Source of the DNA: Xanthomonas arboricola pv. populi
Lineage (GTDB): Bacteria > Pseudomonadota > Gammaproteobacteria > Xanthomonadales > Xanthomonadaceae
Direction: 5' to 3'
Length of the DNA stretch: 64,000 nt
Assembly: GCF_002939945.1 (NCBI RefSeq)
Contig: NZ_MDEB01000001.1
Span: forward strand, 1 to 64,000
The notes beneath the pieces are model-generated. The model was not told the origin of the DNA. It saw only the letters and a list, made by a program, of their open reading frames with translations, and ran no database searches. Of this stretch, positions 38,198 to 48,817 are shown piece after piece. Within the stretch, counting starts at the first letter, position 1. Each line of letters begins with the position of its first letter. The position numbers and the translations under genes are program-made.

Positions 38198-38227
38198 AGA
38201 ATACCGGGTAAGAGGGGCTAACGTAAA
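38198..38227 (-). promoter_or_regulatory. possible promoter of tRNA-Ser
   Basis: On the minus strand TTTACG (38227-38222) and TATTCT (38203-38198) are 18 bases apart, 41 nt before the tRNA. It would give a leader of about 34 nt. Read-through from csrA is an alternative. Confidence 0.4.
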
Positions 38228-38240
38228 CCCTTTATGACGA

Positions 38241-38453
38241 TCAATTCGAAGAATCGTCGCCGTGATGCGCACCGGAAGCGACCGGCTCATCCCCACGCTG
38301 GATCCGCTGATAGATTTCTTCGCGATGTACAGCAACATCTTTGGGTGCGGTGATGCCGATACGCACCTGATTACCCTTGACGCCGAGCACAGTCACAGTG
38401 ACCGAGTCGCCGATCATCAAGGTTTCGCCTACCCGGCGAGTGAGGATCAACAT
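38241..38453 (-). CDS. csrA: carbon storage regulator CsrA/RsmA
   Basis: This 70-aa RNA-binding protein controls translation and stability of mRNAs with GGA motifs, and in Xanthomonas it affects virulence, motility and storage. The sequence [20 protein letters not shown] through [23 protein letters not shown] is canonical, with the RNA-contacting Leu4 and Arg44 region intact. The C-terminal tail is longer than in E. coli. GGAGAT precedes the ATG. It follows alaS on the same strand. Confidence 0.97.
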
Positions 38454-38591
38454 TTTGCAAATCTCCTGGAACCGGTGGATTTCCCACCAGCATCGGCGGC
38501 CGACTGACGAGGCGCGCCCTAGGTAAAGGGAATAGACCAGAAATGGTAGCGGGACACCCTGCCAACCAGCAAGGCATACCAGGACAAGTGT

Positions 38592-41240
38592 TCAGCCCAA
38601 GTGTTGCTTGACCCAGGAGGGCACGCCTTCCAGCGCGGTCGCAAGGGCGGGACCATCCTCGCCACCACCCTGGGCGAGATCCGGACGACCGCCGCCCTTG
38701 CCCCCGATCTGACTGGCGATATGGCTGAGGAGTTCCCCCGCCTTCACCTTGCCAGTTGGGCTGCCGTTCACGCCGGCCACAAGCGCAACCTTGCCGCCAG
38801 CAGCGCCTGCCAACACGATGACCGAGTCGCCCAACTGCTGCTTGAGACGATCCATCGCATCGCGCAACGCCTTGGCATCGAAGCCCTCCAGACGCACCGC
38901 GACCACCTTGACGCCTGCCACATCGACAGCGCTGGAACCCAGGTCTGCAGTCGCACCGGAGGCCAGCTTGGCCTTGAGCGACTCCAGCTCACGCTCGAGC
39001 CGCTTCTGACGTTCGCTGAGCGCGCGAACCTTGTCGACCACCTCGGTGGCATTGCCGCCGAGCAGGCTGGCCGCCTCGAGCAGACGTCGCTCCTCATCGG
39101 CGACATGGTCCAGCGCGCCCTGCCCGGTCACCGCCTCGATACGACGCACACCCGAAGACACACCGCCCTCGGAGGTGATCTTGAACAAGCCGATGTCGCC
39201 GGTGCGGGTGACATGGGTGCCACCGCAGAGCTCGGTGGAATAGCCGCCCATCTTCAGCACGCGCACGTTCTCGCCGTACTTTTCGCCGAACAAGGCCATC
39301 GCGCCGAAGTCCAGCGCTTCCTGCATGGCCATGTTGTGCACTTCCACCCCGTGATTGTTGCGCACCTCCGCATTGACCTTGCGTTCGATCACGGCGAGCT
39401 CTTCGGACGTGATCGGCTGGAAGTGCGAGAAGTCGAACCGCAAGCGGTCCGGTGCAACCAGCGAGCCCTTCTGCTGCACATGCGTGCCCAGCACCTCGCG
39501 CAGGGCCGCATGCAGCAGATGCGTGGCCGAGTGGTTGAGGATGGTCTTGCCGCGGCGCTGCACGTCGATGCCGCCTGCCAGCACATCGCCCAATGCCAGC
39601 GCACCTTCGGTGATGCGCCCTACATGGCCATGGAACTGGCCGGCAAACTTCTGGGTGTCGGTGATCTCGATGGAGACATCGCTACCGCTCAGCTGGCCGC
39701 TATCGCCGACCTGGCCACCGGACTCGGCGTAGAACGGCGTGCGGTCGGTGAACACGATAACCTCGTCACCGGCTTGCGCGCGCTCGACCGGGCGGCCGTG
39801 CTTGAGCAATGCAACGACCTTGAGCGCATCGGCATCGTAAGCCTCGTAGCCCAGAAATACCGTTGGCGACATGGTGGCGACCAGATCGGCCGGCAATGCG
39901 ACGCCGCCACCGAACTTGCCGGCGGCACGCGCGGTCTCGCGCTGACGCTCCATGGCGAACTCGAAGCCCTCCATGTCCACGCGCAAGCCGCGCTCGCGTG
40001 CGATGTCGGAGGTGAGATCGACCGGGAACCCGTAGGTATCGAAAAGGCGGAAGGCATCGGCGCCGGGAATCACTTCCTGCGCGCGCGCGGCAACGTCGTC
40101 GAAGATCTTCATGCCGGCGTCCAGCGTCTCGGCAAAACGCTCTTCCTCGGCCAGCAGTGCGCGCGCGACGGTCTCCCGCGCGACCACCAGTTCGGGATAG
40201 GCCTCGCCCATCAGCTCGACCAGGGTCGGCACCATCTTGCTGAAGAACGGCTGGCGTACCCCCAGCATCCAGCCGTGCCGCAGCGCACGCCGGATGATCC
40301 GGCGCAGCACATAACCGCGGCCTTCGTTGGACGGCAGCACACCATCGACGATCAGGAACGAACAGGCGCGGATGTGATCGGCGATCACCCGCAGCGACTT
40401 GTTCTCCAGATCGGTGACGCCGGTCAGCGCGCTGGCCTTGCCGATCAAGGCCTGGAACAGATCGATTTCGTAGTTGGTATGCACGTGCTGCAGGATCGCA
40501 GCCAGACGCTCCAGGCCCATGCCGGTGTCCACGCACGGCGCCGGCAACGGCACCAGGGTGCCGTCGGGCTGGCGATCGAACTGCATGAAGACCAGGTTCC
40601 AGATCTCGATGAAGCGATCGCCATCCTCGTCCGGCGAACCGGGCGGACCACCGGCGATATGGTCGCCATGGTCGAAGAAGATCTCGGTGCACGGGCCGCA
40701 CGGGCCGGTATCGGCCATCTGCCAGAAGTTGTCCGACGCGTACGGCGCCCCCTTGTTGTCGCCGATGCGCACGATGCGGCTTTCCGGAATGCCGATCATG
40801 TCGCGCCACAGCGCGAAGGCTTCTTCGTCGGTATGGTAGACGGTGACCAGCAGCCGCTCGGCCGGCAGCTTCCAGACCTGGGTCAGCAGCTCCCAGGCCC
40901 AGCTGATGGCGTCCTTCTTGAAGTAATCGCCGAACGACCAGTTGCCCAGCATCTCGAAGAAGGTGTGATGGCGCGCGGTGTAGCCCACCGAATCCAGATC
41001 GTTGTGCTTGCCGCCGGCACGCAGGCAGCGCTGCACGTCGGCCGCGCGCACGTAGCTGCGCTTCTCCGCGCCGAGGAAGACGTCCTTGAACTGGACCATG
41101 CCGGAGTTGGTGAACAGCAAGGTCGGGTCGTTGCCTGGCACCAGCGGCGCCGATGGCACGATGGTATGGCCTTTCCCCTCGAAAAACGCGAGGAAGTCAC
41201 TACGGATCTGGGAAGTGCTGAATTTGGCGGGTGCGTTCAT
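38592..41240 (-). CDS. alaS: alanine--tRNA ligase
   Basis: This 882-aa class II synthetase has the aminoacylation core (residues about 1-460: [33 protein letters not shown]), the editing domain with [16 protein letters not shown] and the zinc motif TELCGGTHV, and the C-Ala domain ([13 protein letters not shown]). Length is standard. Its place between recX and csrA is conserved among gammaproteobacteria. Confidence 0.98.
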   Translation of the reverse strand: MNAPAKFSTSQIRSDFLAFFEGKGHTIVPSAPLVPGNDPTLLFTNSGMVQFKDVFLGAEKRSYVRAADVQRCLRAGGKHNDLDSVGYTARHHTFFEMLGNWSFGDYFKKDAISWAWELLTQVWKLPAERLLVTVYHTDEEAFALWRDMIGIPESRIVRIGDNKGAPYASDNFWQMADTGPCGPCTEIFFDHGDHIAGGPPGSPDEDGDRFIEIWNLVFMQFDRQPDGTLVPLPAPCVDTGMGLERLAAILQHVHTNYEIDLFQALIGKASALTGVTDLENKSLRVIADHIRACSFLIVDGVLPSNEGRGYVLRRIIRRALRHGWMLGVRQPFFSKMVPTLVELMGEAYPELVVARETVARALLAEEERFAETLDAGMKIFDDVAARAQEVIPGADAFRLFDTYGFPVDLTSDIARERGLRVDMEGFEFAMERQRETARAAGKFGGGVALPADLVATMSPTVFLGYEAYDADALKVVALLKHGRPVERAQAGDEVIVFTDRTPFYAESGGQVGDSGQLSGSDVSIEITDTQKFAGQFHGHVGRITEGALALGDVLAGGIDVQRRGKTILNHSATHLLHAALREVLGTHVQQKGSLVAPDRLRFDFSHFQPITSEELAVIERKVNAEVRNNHGVEVHNMAMQEALDFGAMALFGEKYGENVRVLKMGGYSTELCGGTHVTRTGDIGLFKITSEGGVSSGVRRIEAVTGQGALDHVADEERRLLEAASLLGGNATEVVDKVRALSERQKRLERELESLKAKLASGATADLGSSAVDVAGVKVVAVRLEGFDAKALRDAMDRLKQQLGDSVIVLAGAAGGKVALVAGVNGSPTGKVKAGELLSHIASQIGGKGGGRPDLAQGGGEDGPALATALEGVPSWVKQHLG

Positions 41241-41341
41241 GTGCTGGCATTGGGCGGGCGGCAGTCCCGGTCACCCAATGAGATGTGGGCGCAGATGAGC
41301 GGGACAACCTGAAACCACGAAGGGTAGCAGGCCAGACGCCC

Positions 41342-41830
41342 TCAGTCCTCAAGGTCGAAGCGCGTGGCGCTACGAATGCTGTTGCCATCAAAACCACGCC
41401 GGGCCAGCAGATCGGCGGCCTTGCGACGTTGCGGCAGATCGGTCGGCCCCTCTTCGCCAAAGCGACGGCGGATCAGATCGCGCGCGTTTTCGGTCCAGTC
41501 GCCCTCAAATGTCGCCATTGCGGCGCTGATGGCGTCGCTGTCCAGGCCATGGGTCCCGAGCTCGGCGCGGATATGCAGCGGACCGTAGCCCGAGCCTGCA
41601 CGATTGCGCACGACCGAGGCCGCAAACCGGGTGTCGTCCTGCCACCCCTCGTCAGCCAGGCGCTCTACGGCCGCCTGTGCGGCGTCCGGCTCGATACCGC
41701 GTGCCAGCAGCTTGCGGTTCAATTCCTTGCGCGAATGCTCGCGCCGCACCAGCAATCCCAGTGCACGTTGGACCGGGGTCTGTTCCTTGAACCGGCGTCC
41801 CCGCTTTGGCGCGGGCTGTTGCTCGTCCAT
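41342..41830 (-). CDS. recX: regulatory protein RecX
   Basis: This 162-aa protein inhibits RecA filament extension and activity. It has three RecX-type helical repeats ([80 protein letters not shown]). The ATG at 41830 fits the family start. It is 273 nt downstream of recA, with an imperfect hairpin between them that may limit read-through. Confidence 0.93.
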   Translation of the reverse strand: MDEQQPAPKRGRRFKEQTPVQRALGLLVRREHSRKELNRKLLARGIEPDAAQAAVERLADEGWQDDTRFAASVVRNRAGSGYGPLHIRAELGTHGLDSDAISAAMATFEGDWTENARDLIRRRFGEEGPTDLPQRRKAADLLARRGFDGNSIRSATRFDLED

Positions 41831-42008
41831 CGTGGGTGTCCCGAGTAACAAAATCACATGCTGCATCAATGCGCCATCCGTGGCGCCTGCCCTCCTGGCC
41901 TTCGATAGATCTACCGCGGGAAGCGACGGCACTGACTCCGCCGTCCCCGCGATAGAAAACCTGCTGCAGCCATCAGCACAGCCGCTCTACCATCAGGCGG
42001 ACGCGACC

Positions 42009-42057
42009 GGAAAGCGGAACGGGGTAGCCCCTTGGACATCCACCGTTCGCGCTTTCC
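42009..42057 (-). other. imperfect hairpin between recA and recX
   Basis: GGAAAGCGGAACGG (42009-42022) pairs with CCGTTCGCGCTTTCC (42043-42057) with one bulge. It begins 46 nt after the recA stop. No T-tract follows, so a role as attenuator between recA and recX is only a suggestion. Confidence 0.4.
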
Positions 42058-42103
42058 GCCGGCACCTGCCTGATCACGGCTCAGCTCGCACTGCGGGCTG
42101 CCG

Positions 42104-43138
42104 TTATTCCTTCTCGACGTCGTCGCCGGCTTCGCGCGGTGCCTCGGCCGGCTGGAACTTCTCGCGCAGTTCGCCTTCCAGCCGTGCCGCGACCTGCGGG
42201 TTGTCGCGCAGATAGGTGCGGGCATTGTCCTTGCCCTGCCCGATGCGCTCTTCGCCGTAGCTGTACCAGGCGCCGGCTTTCTCGACCAACTTGGCTTCCA
42301 CGCCCATGTCGATCAGCTCACCTTCGCGGCTAATGCCTTCGCCGTAGAGGATTTCGGTTACGACCTGCTTGAACGGAGGCGCCAGCTTGTTCTTGACCAC
42401 CTTGATCTTGGTCTGGTTGCCAATGATTTCGTCGCCCTTCTTGATCGCGCCGATACGACGGATATCCAGACGGACCGAAGCGTAGAACTTCAGCGCATTG
42501 CCGCCGGTGGTCACCTCCGGACTCTGGCCCGGCATCATCACGCCGATCTTGTGGCGCAGCTGGTTGATGAAGACCACCAACGTGTTGGAACGCTTGATGT
42601 TGCCGGTCAGCTTGCGCAGCGCCTGACTCATCAGACGGGCCTGCAGACCCGGCAGCTGGTCGCCCATTTCGCCTTCGATTTCGGCCTTCGGTGTCAGCGC
42701 GGCGACCGAGTCGACCACCACGATATCCACCGAACTGGAACGCACCAGCATGTCGGCAATTTCCAGCGCCTGCTCGCCGGTATCCGGCTGCGACAGCAGC
42801 AGGTCGTCGACATTGACGCCCAACTTGGCGGCATAGATCGGATCCAGGGCGTGCTCGGCGTCGATGAAGGCTGCGGTGCCGCCCTTCTTCTGGCATTCGG
42901 CGATCGCCTGCAGGGTCAGGGTGGTCTTGCCGGACGATTCCGGACCGTAGATTTCGACCACGCGGCCCTTGGGCAGGCCGCCGATCCCCAGTGCGATGTC
43001 CAACATCAGCGAGCCGGTCGGAATGACTTCGACGGCCTCGATCACACGGTCGCCCATGCGCATCACCGAGCCCTTGCCGAATTGCTTTTCGATCTGGCTC
43101 AGTGCGGCGGAAAGGGCGCGCTTCTTGTTCTCATCCAT
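42104..43138 (-). CDS. recA: recombinase RecA
   Basis: This 344-aa protein carries out strand exchange and triggers LexA self-cleavage. Walker A is [27 protein letters not shown] and the L1/L2 loops ([19 protein letters not shown]) are present. ATG 43138 has AAGGATCACC upstream. The intergenic before it does not contain the TTAGTAGTAATACTACTAA box found at lexA. Confidence 0.98.
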   Translation of the reverse strand: MDENKKRALSAALSQIEKQFGKGSVMRMGDRVIEAVEVIPTGSLMLDIALGIGGLPKGRVVEIYGPESSGKTTLTLQAIAECQKKGGTAAFIDAEHALDPIYAAKLGVNVDDLLLSQPDTGEQALEIADMLVRSSSVDIVVVDSVAALTPKAEIEGEMGDQLPGLQARLMSQALRKLTGNIKRSNTLVVFINQLRHKIGVMMPGQSPEVTTGGNALKFYASVRLDIRRIGAIKKGDEIIGNQTKIKVVKNKLAPPFKQVVTEILYGEGISREGELIDMGVEAKLVEKAGAWYSYGEERIGQGKDNARTYLRDNPQVAARLEGELREKFQPAEAPREAGDDVEKE

Positions 43139-43310
43139 CTGGGTGATCCTTGTCAGTGATTTCGGTGTAGGGCTAATGTAACGGCGGTGTATCGCACAGG
43201 CTGAGACTGGCTGCGACACACTCAGATTAGAGAGGTGGCCATGGCGATGGCAGCGGGAAATCCTGTGGCACCAGCTCGGGATAACGCCAGTGCGGCCATC
43301 GGCGCAGTGC

Positions 43311-43955
43311 TCAACGATTCGGCCTCAACAGCCCGCAGTACAGGCCCTCGATCGCGAAATCCTGATCCGGCAACACTTCGATCGGCGCATAGTCCGGGTT
43401 GCGCGGCAGCAAGCGGATGCGGTCCTTGCCGATCTTCAACAATTTGACCGTGATCTCCTCATCGATCCGCGCCACCACGATCTGCCCCGAACGCGCGTCG
43501 CGGGTGCGGTGCACCCCGATCAGGTCGCCGTTGAAGATGCCTTCGTCGCGCATCGAGTCGCCCTGCACCTTGAGCAGATAGTCCGGCGACGGCGAGAAAA
43601 ACACCCGATCCAGCACCACGAAGTCGTCCGAGCCGATATCCGCGCCGATCGGCAGACCTGCCGCCACACGTCCCAGCACCGGCAGGCGCAGCACATCGTC
43701 GCGCACCGGCTCGTTTGCGGCAGGCAGGGTGCGCGACGGGGCGCTCTGCCCGGCCAGGCGGATGCCGCGGGCCTGGCCGGGGACGCGACGGATCGCACCG
43801 GCCTGCTCCAATGCCTCCAGATGGTATTGCGCGCCGCGCACACCCTTGAAGCCGAAGGCGCGCGCGATCTCGGTCTGCGAGGGAGGGACGCCGTCGGCGT
43901 CGATGCGCTCGGCGATCAAGGCCAGGATTGCTTGCTGGGTATCGGTCAGGTCCAT
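43311..43955 (-). CDS. lexA: LexA repressor
   Basis: This 214-aa SOS repressor has an N-terminal winged helix ([42 protein letters not shown]), the Ala-Gly cleavage site in RVAAGLPIG, and the Ser (GDSMRDEG) and Lys (TVKLLKIG) of the self-cleaving domain. It lies 172 nt upstream of recA on the same strand. A perfect palindromic SOS box stands 3 bp before its ATG, so it must be autoregulated. Confidence 0.97.
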   Translation of the reverse strand: MDLTDTQQAILALIAERIDADGVPPSQTEIARAFGFKGVRGAQYHLEALEQAGAIRRVPGQARGIRLAGQSAPSRTLPAANEPVRDDVLRLPVLGRVAAGLPIGADIGSDDFVVLDRVFFSPSPDYLLKVQGDSMRDEGIFNGDLIGVHRTRDARSGQIVVARIDEEITVKLLKIGKDRIRLLPRNPDYAPIEVLPDQDFAIEGLYCGLLRPNR

Positions 43956-43957
43956 GG

Positions 43958-43976
43958 TTAGTAGTATTACTACTAA
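43958..43976. promoter_or_regulatory. LexA (SOS) box of lexA
   Basis: TTAGTAGTATTACTACTAA on the plus strand (TTAGTAGTAATACTACTAA on the minus) is a near-perfect palindrome. It equals the LexA1 site known from Xanthomonas and ends 2 nt before the lexA ATG. Confidence 0.93.
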
Positions 43977-44044
43977 CTGACGCCCGCGCAATAGCCGCGT
44001 CGTGCGCCACGCCGGGCCGGCCATCGGGTCGGCACGTACCGCGT

Positions 44045-45721
44045 CTAACGCCGACTCCGCCAGATGGAGAACAGGATCCAGACGCCGCAGATGGCTGCAC
44101 CGATGAAACCGCCGACACCCAACGCAAGCAGCCAGCGGCTGGCACTGCCACCGACGCTGTTCATGACGATCGACGAGCCGATCACCAGCGCGGCAGTCAC
44201 AATCCCCATGGTGAGCCGGTTGGCCGCGCGATCGACCTGGTCGCCGAACTCGCGCAACGCACGCGTTTCGATCTGCAGCTGCAACTTGCCGCGCCGTGCG
44301 GCCTGCAGCAGCCGTTTGAGATCGCGTGGCAGATCGCCGATCAGATCGATCGCGCCGGTCACGGTGCGACGGCTGCGCCGCAGCATCGCGCTCGGCGCAT
44401 AACGCTGCAGCACCACGCGTTCGAGATACGGACGCGCCTCGGTGGCCATGTCGAAATCCGGATCGAGCTGGCGTCCCATGCCTTCGAGCGTGAGAAACGC
44501 CTTGATCATCAGTGCCAGATCCGACGGCAGGGGCAGCCCGTGATCGCGCAGGATCGAGGTGACATCGCCCAGCATCGCGCCGATGCGCAGCTCTTTCAGC
44601 GGCACGCCGCGGTACTCGTCGACGAAGGCGCCGATATCCTGCTGCAGTCGCGACTCATCGATATCCAGACTGGTTCCGGCCCATTCCAGCAGTACGTCGA
44701 TGACCGCTTCGGCGTCGTAGCTGACCATGCCATGCAGCAGTTGCGCGACCTGGAAGCGACGCTGCTCGGAGACGCGTCCGACCATGCCGAAATCGATGAC
44801 GGCGATGCGCCCGTCGCGCAGATAAAAAATATTGCCCGGATGCGGGTCGGCGTGGAAGCAGCCATCCTGCAGCACCATCTTCAGCACGATCCCGGCGCCG
44901 GTGCGCGCGAGCGCCTTGCGGTCCAGGCCTGCCGCATCCACAGCGACCATATCCCGCCCAGGAATGCCGTCGATGAATTCCTGCACGTTGAGCGATTCGC
45001 AGGTCCACTGCCAATAGACGGACGGCACCACCACCCTGGGGTCGTTGGCGAAATTGGCTGCGATGCGCTCGGCGTTGCGACACTCGGCGGCGAAGTCGAG
45101 TTCGCGCCGCAAGGAGACCGTGAATTGCTGCACCACTTCGGCGGGGCGATAACGCTTGAGATCGGGCGCGCGCGTTTCCACGATTTCCGCCAGGCGTGCC
45201 AGCAGACGCAGATCCGCATCGATGACATCGCCGATGCCGGGGCGGCGGATCTTCAGCACCACCGGTGTGCCATCGGCCAGCCAGGCACGATGCGTCTGCG
45301 CCAGCGATGCCGCAGCCAAAGGCTGTTCGTCCAGGCGTGCGAACACGCTTTCCGGCTCCGCACCCAAGGCTGCGACCAATTGCGGGCGGATCTGTTCGAA
45401 CGGCAGCGCGGGCACTGCATTCTGCAGCTCGCTCAGCTCGTCGATCCACTCCGGCGGTAGCAGGTCCACACGCGTGGCCAGCACCTGCCCCAGCTTGACG
45501 AAGGTCGGCCCGAGTTCCTCCAGCGCGCGTCGCACCCGCATTGCGGCGGACAGGCGCAAGCGACCCTCGGCGTTGTGCCAGTGCAGCAGCTTGCCGGCAC
45601 GCTCGAGCACGTCGGCAAGCCCGATACGCCGCACCACATCGCCGAATCCGTAACGGATCAGCACCGCGGCGATTTCCTGCAGTCGCCCAAGGTCCCGAAC
45701 GGTGCCGAGTGCTTCCCACAT
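44045..45721 (-). CDS. ubiB: ABC1/UbiB-family atypical kinase
   Basis: This 558-aa protein has the family KxGQ motif (TFVKLGQVLATR), an alanine-rich loop (LAAASLAQTHRA), VVLKIRRPG, HADPHPGNIFYL and VIDFGMVGR. Two transmembrane segments at the C-terminus (VTAALVIGSSIVMNSV; LALGVGGFIGAAICGVWIL) anchor it. UbiB supports ubiquinone synthesis. It is not beside ubiE or ubiJ here, so it may be a second ABC1 paralogue (YncD/AarF-like) rather than UbiB itself. Confidence 0.85.
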   Translation of the reverse strand: MWEALGTVRDLGRLQEIAAVLIRYGFGDVVRRIGLADVLERAGKLLHWHNAEGRLRLSAAMRVRRALEELGPTFVKLGQVLATRVDLLPPEWIDELSELQNAVPALPFEQIRPQLVAALGAEPESVFARLDEQPLAAASLAQTHRAWLADGTPVVLKIRRPGIGDVIDADLRLLARLAEIVETRAPDLKRYRPAEVVQQFTVSLRRELDFAAECRNAERIAANFANDPRVVVPSVYWQWTCESLNVQEFIDGIPGRDMVAVDAAGLDRKALARTGAGIVLKMVLQDGCFHADPHPGNIFYLRDGRIAVIDFGMVGRVSEQRRFQVAQLLHGMVSYDAEAVIDVLLEWAGTSLDIDESRLQQDIGAFVDEYRGVPLKELRIGAMLGDVTSILRDHGLPLPSDLALMIKAFLTLEGMGRQLDPDFDMATEARPYLERVVLQRYAPSAMLRRSRRTVTGAIDLIGDLPRDLKRLLQAARRGKLQLQIETRALREFGDQVDRAANRLTMGIVTAALVIGSSIVMNSVGGSASRWLLALGVGGFIGAAICGVWILFSIWRSRR

Positions 45722-46293
45722 CAGCGCACCGCCTGCGAGTGCGCCGCGGCAACAGGTCGCGTCGCACTAAGGTGCATCGCCGGCCGCGTATCGTCGTTGG
45801 AAGCGCGCGTTGACCATGCACGACCACGCGCAATGCCCATGGCTGCATGATCGCTCACGCACAAGACGGCGCAATGACCGGCCGCCTCCAGCATCGGCTG
45901 CCGGACGGATGCTCGCCGATCATCCAGCAACGCCAGGACACCGCCAGCGGATCGGCGCGGTGCAAACAAAAACAACGCATGAGCAAAAAGCGGAAGCATC
46001 GGCATGCAGGTTGAAAACGAGACCTTGTTTGTAGCCGATCTGCACGTGCCTGTCGCGTCATGAACACCTACGGGCTTAGCCGAGGTTGCGCTTACGCATG
46101 CATCCTGGTGCCGATGATCGAGGCTGGAAAACACCGCTGGCATAACCTGCGGAGCGTACAACGAACGCACTGCGGTCAAAGCGGCATTGCAGCCATGCAT
46201 CCGCTGCGCAATCGCTCAATGCCCAAGAGAATCGACGCGGCCAGAGCCACATTCTGCGCAGCATAGCCGCGCGCGCCCTCTTCCGCCCGGGGA
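45722..46293. other. 572-bp gap without a recognised gene
   Basis: Reading frames here lack family features, typical codon bias and ribosome sites. No clear terminator or repeat was found. It contains the ubiB promoter side and the region downstream of cinA. A small RNA cannot be excluded. Confidence 0.5.
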
Positions 46294-46788
46294 CTAGAGC
46301 AGTGCGCTCAGGCCCTGCAACGCGGCAACCACGGTCTGACGACGCACTGCATCGCGATCGCCAGCGAACTGGAACAACTGCGCAGTGGCATAGCCACCGC
46401 GCCGCTTCCAGCCGATCCATACCGTGCCGACCGGTTTGTCCTCACTGCCGCCACCCGGCCCGGCAATGCCGGTCACCGCCACGGCGATGCTCGCCCCGGA
46501 ATTGACCAGCGCGCCCGACACCATTTCGATCACCGTTTCGCGACTGACCGCACCATGCACTTCCAGGGTATGCGGCCGCACGCCCAGCAAGGCCTGCTTG
46601 GCCTCGTAGCTGTAAGCGGCCATGCCGCAATCGAACCAGTGCGAGGACCCCGCCACATCGGTGACCGCCTTGGCGATCCAGCCACCGGTACAGCTCTCGG
46701 CAGTGACCAGGCGCTCGCGCGCGGCGAGCAGCTGTTGACCGAGGTGTTCGGCCAGCTGCTGCAGTTCGGAATCGGCGGACATGGACAT
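46294..46788 (-). CDS. pncC: CinA C-terminal domain protein (nicotinamide-nucleotide amidase PncC)
   Basis: This 164-aa stand-alone CinA-C domain deamidates nicotinamide mononucleotide in pyridine nucleotide recycling. It has VTAESCTGGWIAKAVTDVAGSS, SYEAKQALLGV, GAVSRETVIEMV and VAVTGIAGPGGGSEDKPVGTVWIG. ATG 46788 or 46782 are both possible; upstream sequence is not family-like. In E. coli this gene also neighbours recA. Confidence 0.92.
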   Translation of the reverse strand: MSMSADSELQQLAEHLGQQLLAARERLVTAESCTGGWIAKAVTDVAGSSHWFDCGMAAYSYEAKQALLGVRPHTLEVHGAVSRETVIEMVSGALVNSGASIAVAVTGIAGPGGGSEDKPVGTVWIGWKRRGGYATAQLFQFAGDRDAVRRQTVVAALQGLSALL

Positions 46789-47128
46789 GGGCACGGCGAA
46801 TGAAGAAGCAACCGACGTTTTAGCCGAATTTGCCGCGTCTGTCTGCGCTGGCACCCAATCCGCGCCACTGACGACGTGGCCAGGGTTCAGTGGCGGTGTG
46901 CAGCCAATGGCAGCGGGCATCGGCTGCGCTGGCGACAGGATCGCCAAGGTGTCGGCTGCGAAGCAGACGTTGTCCTGCCTGGGCGACTGCTGCAGACACG
47001 CATTCGGTCGCGCTAGCAAACAGGGCGCCAGGACCGAAGCAGCACGATCGCCACACCGCCTGCACCCACCGGCTTGCCCTGACAACGGCGATCCGCACGG
47101 CCGGGCCGACCCGACCGTGCAGCACCGA
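46789..47128. other. 340-bp gap between hflX and cinA
   Basis: No gene is supported. At the hflX end (47095-47120) a hairpin with stems GCACGG/CCGTGC and CGGG/CCCG may mark the end of the hfq-hflX transcript. The rest shows nothing distinctive. Confidence 0.45.
47095..47120 (-). terminator. possible terminator of the hfq-hflX transcript
   Basis: GCACGG (47095-47100) pairs with CCGTGC (47115-47120), enclosing CGGG/CCCG with a CCGA loop; one C-A mismatch. It is 9 nt after the hflX stop but lacks a T-tract. Confidence 0.4.
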
Positions 47129-48448
47129 TCACGACTCCCAGTCTTCGCGACGATCGGGCAGCATCGCGCGCAGTGGCGCACCGTCGTCGCCGGCAGCCAG
47201 ACGCTCGGCCTCGACCATCGGCAGATCGACGTCCAGCAACCAGCCGTCCTCGTCGGACTGCTCGCCGCGCACGACTTCCAGTTGATGCAACTTGGAGCGC
47301 AGACGGCCGGCCGACGGCGGCAACCGCAGTTGCCCGGTCACATGCCGCAGGTCCAGTCGCTGCCCCAGGGCGTGCTGCAGTTCCGGCAGCCCGCGCCCAT
47401 CGCGCGCGGAGACCCACACGCGTTCGCGACGCGCCTGGTCGGGAATGCCGTCCTGGGCATCGTGACGCACCTGCGCGCCTTCGATCTTGTCGATCTTGTT
47501 GAACACCAGCAGCTGCGGCAAATCGCCCGCGCCCACCGCATGCAACACCTCATCGACCTGCTGGATGCGTTCTTCGCGCAGCGGGTCGGCCGCATCGACG
47601 ATATGCAACAACAGATCCGCGTCGCGCGCTTCGGACAAGGTCGAACGGAACGCGGCGACCAGTTGATGCGGCAGATCGCGCACGAAGCCGACCGTATCGG
47701 CCAGGATCGCGCTGCCACCCGGCAGCGCGATGCGGCGCACGGTGGGATCGAGCGTGGCAAACAGTTGGTCGGCCACGTAGGCCCCCGCACCGGTCAAGGC
47801 GTTGAACAGCGTGGATTTGCCGGCATTGGTGTAACCGACCAACGCAATCCGCGGCAGTTCGCTGCGCATGCGCGCACGCCGCATCTGGGTGCGCTGCACC
47901 TCGACCTTTTCCAGCCGCTGCTGCAACTGCTCCACCCGCTTCTGCAGCAGGCGGCGGTCGGTTTCCAGCTGGGTTTCGCCAGGTCCGCGCAGGCCGATCG
48001 AACCACCGCGCTGACGCTCCAGGTGGGTCCAGCCGCGCACCAGCCGGGTGGCCATGTGCCGCAACTGCGCCAGCTCGACCTGCAGCTTGCCTTCGTGGCT
48101 GCGTGCCCGTTGCGCGAAGATGTCCAGGATCAAGCCGGTACGGTCGATCACGCGCCGCTCCAGATAGCGCTCCAGATTGCGCTCCTGGCCGGGCGACAAG
48201 GTGTGGTTGACCAATACCAGATCCGCGCCGGTGGCCTCGGCTGCGGCCTTGATCTCTTCCAGCTTGCCGCTGCCGATCAAGGTGGACGGGTTCGGTTTGT
48301 CGATGCGTGCGGTAAGCGTGGCCGCCACCGTGGCGCCCGCCGACTTGGCAAGGTCGGCGAACTCCTCCAGCACATCCTCTTCGGCAGGCCCACCGGAGTG
48401 GGTCTGAATCAATAACGCGTGTTCACCCTTGCGTGAGCGATCAAACAC
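47129..48448 (-). CDS. hflX: ribosome-associated GTPase HflX
   Basis: This 439-aa GTPase splits or rescues stalled ribosomes. The N-terminal HflX domain (ATLTARIDKPNPSTLIGSGKLEE) precedes a coiled coil (QKRVEQLQQRLEKVEVQR) and the G domain (ALVGYTNAGKST, DTVGFVRDLPHQLV, NKIDK). It starts at GTG 48448, 11 nt after hfq. The hfq-hflX order is conserved. Confidence 0.96.
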   Translation of the reverse strand: MFDRSRKGEHALLIQTHSGGPAEEDVLEEFADLAKSAGATVAATLTARIDKPNPSTLIGSGKLEEIKAAAEATGADLVLVNHTLSPGQERNLERYLERRVIDRTGLILDIFAQRARSHEGKLQVELAQLRHMATRLVRGWTHLERQRGGSIGLRGPGETQLETDRRLLQKRVEQLQQRLEKVEVQRTQMRRARMRSELPRIALVGYTNAGKSTLFNALTGAGAYVADQLFATLDPTVRRIALPGGSAILADTVGFVRDLPHQLVAAFRSTLSEARDADLLLHIVDAADPLREERIQQVDEVLHAVGAGDLPQLLVFNKIDKIEGAQVRHDAQDGIPDQARRERVWVSARDGRGLPELQHALGQRLDLRHVTGQLRLPPSAGRLRSKLHQLEVVRGEQSDEDGWLLDVDLPMVEAERLAAGDDGAPLRAMLPDRREDWES

Positions 48449-48459
48449 GCACTACTCCA

Positions 48460-48753
<294 letters not shown>

Positions 48754-48817
48754 TCATTATTGTTCTTATAGTCCCGGTCGACACCTGCCATCCCCAGCCG
48801 GCCCCGGAAACAGGATG

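Noticed and set aside
38601-41312. Plus-strand frame opposite alaS
   Set aside because: Shadow of a conserved synthetase; His/Arg/Ala-rich and without similarity to a family.
45721-46200. A 159-codon minus-strand frame in the ubiB-cinA gap
   Set aside because: No ribosome site, no domain, and codon use unlike the neighbours.
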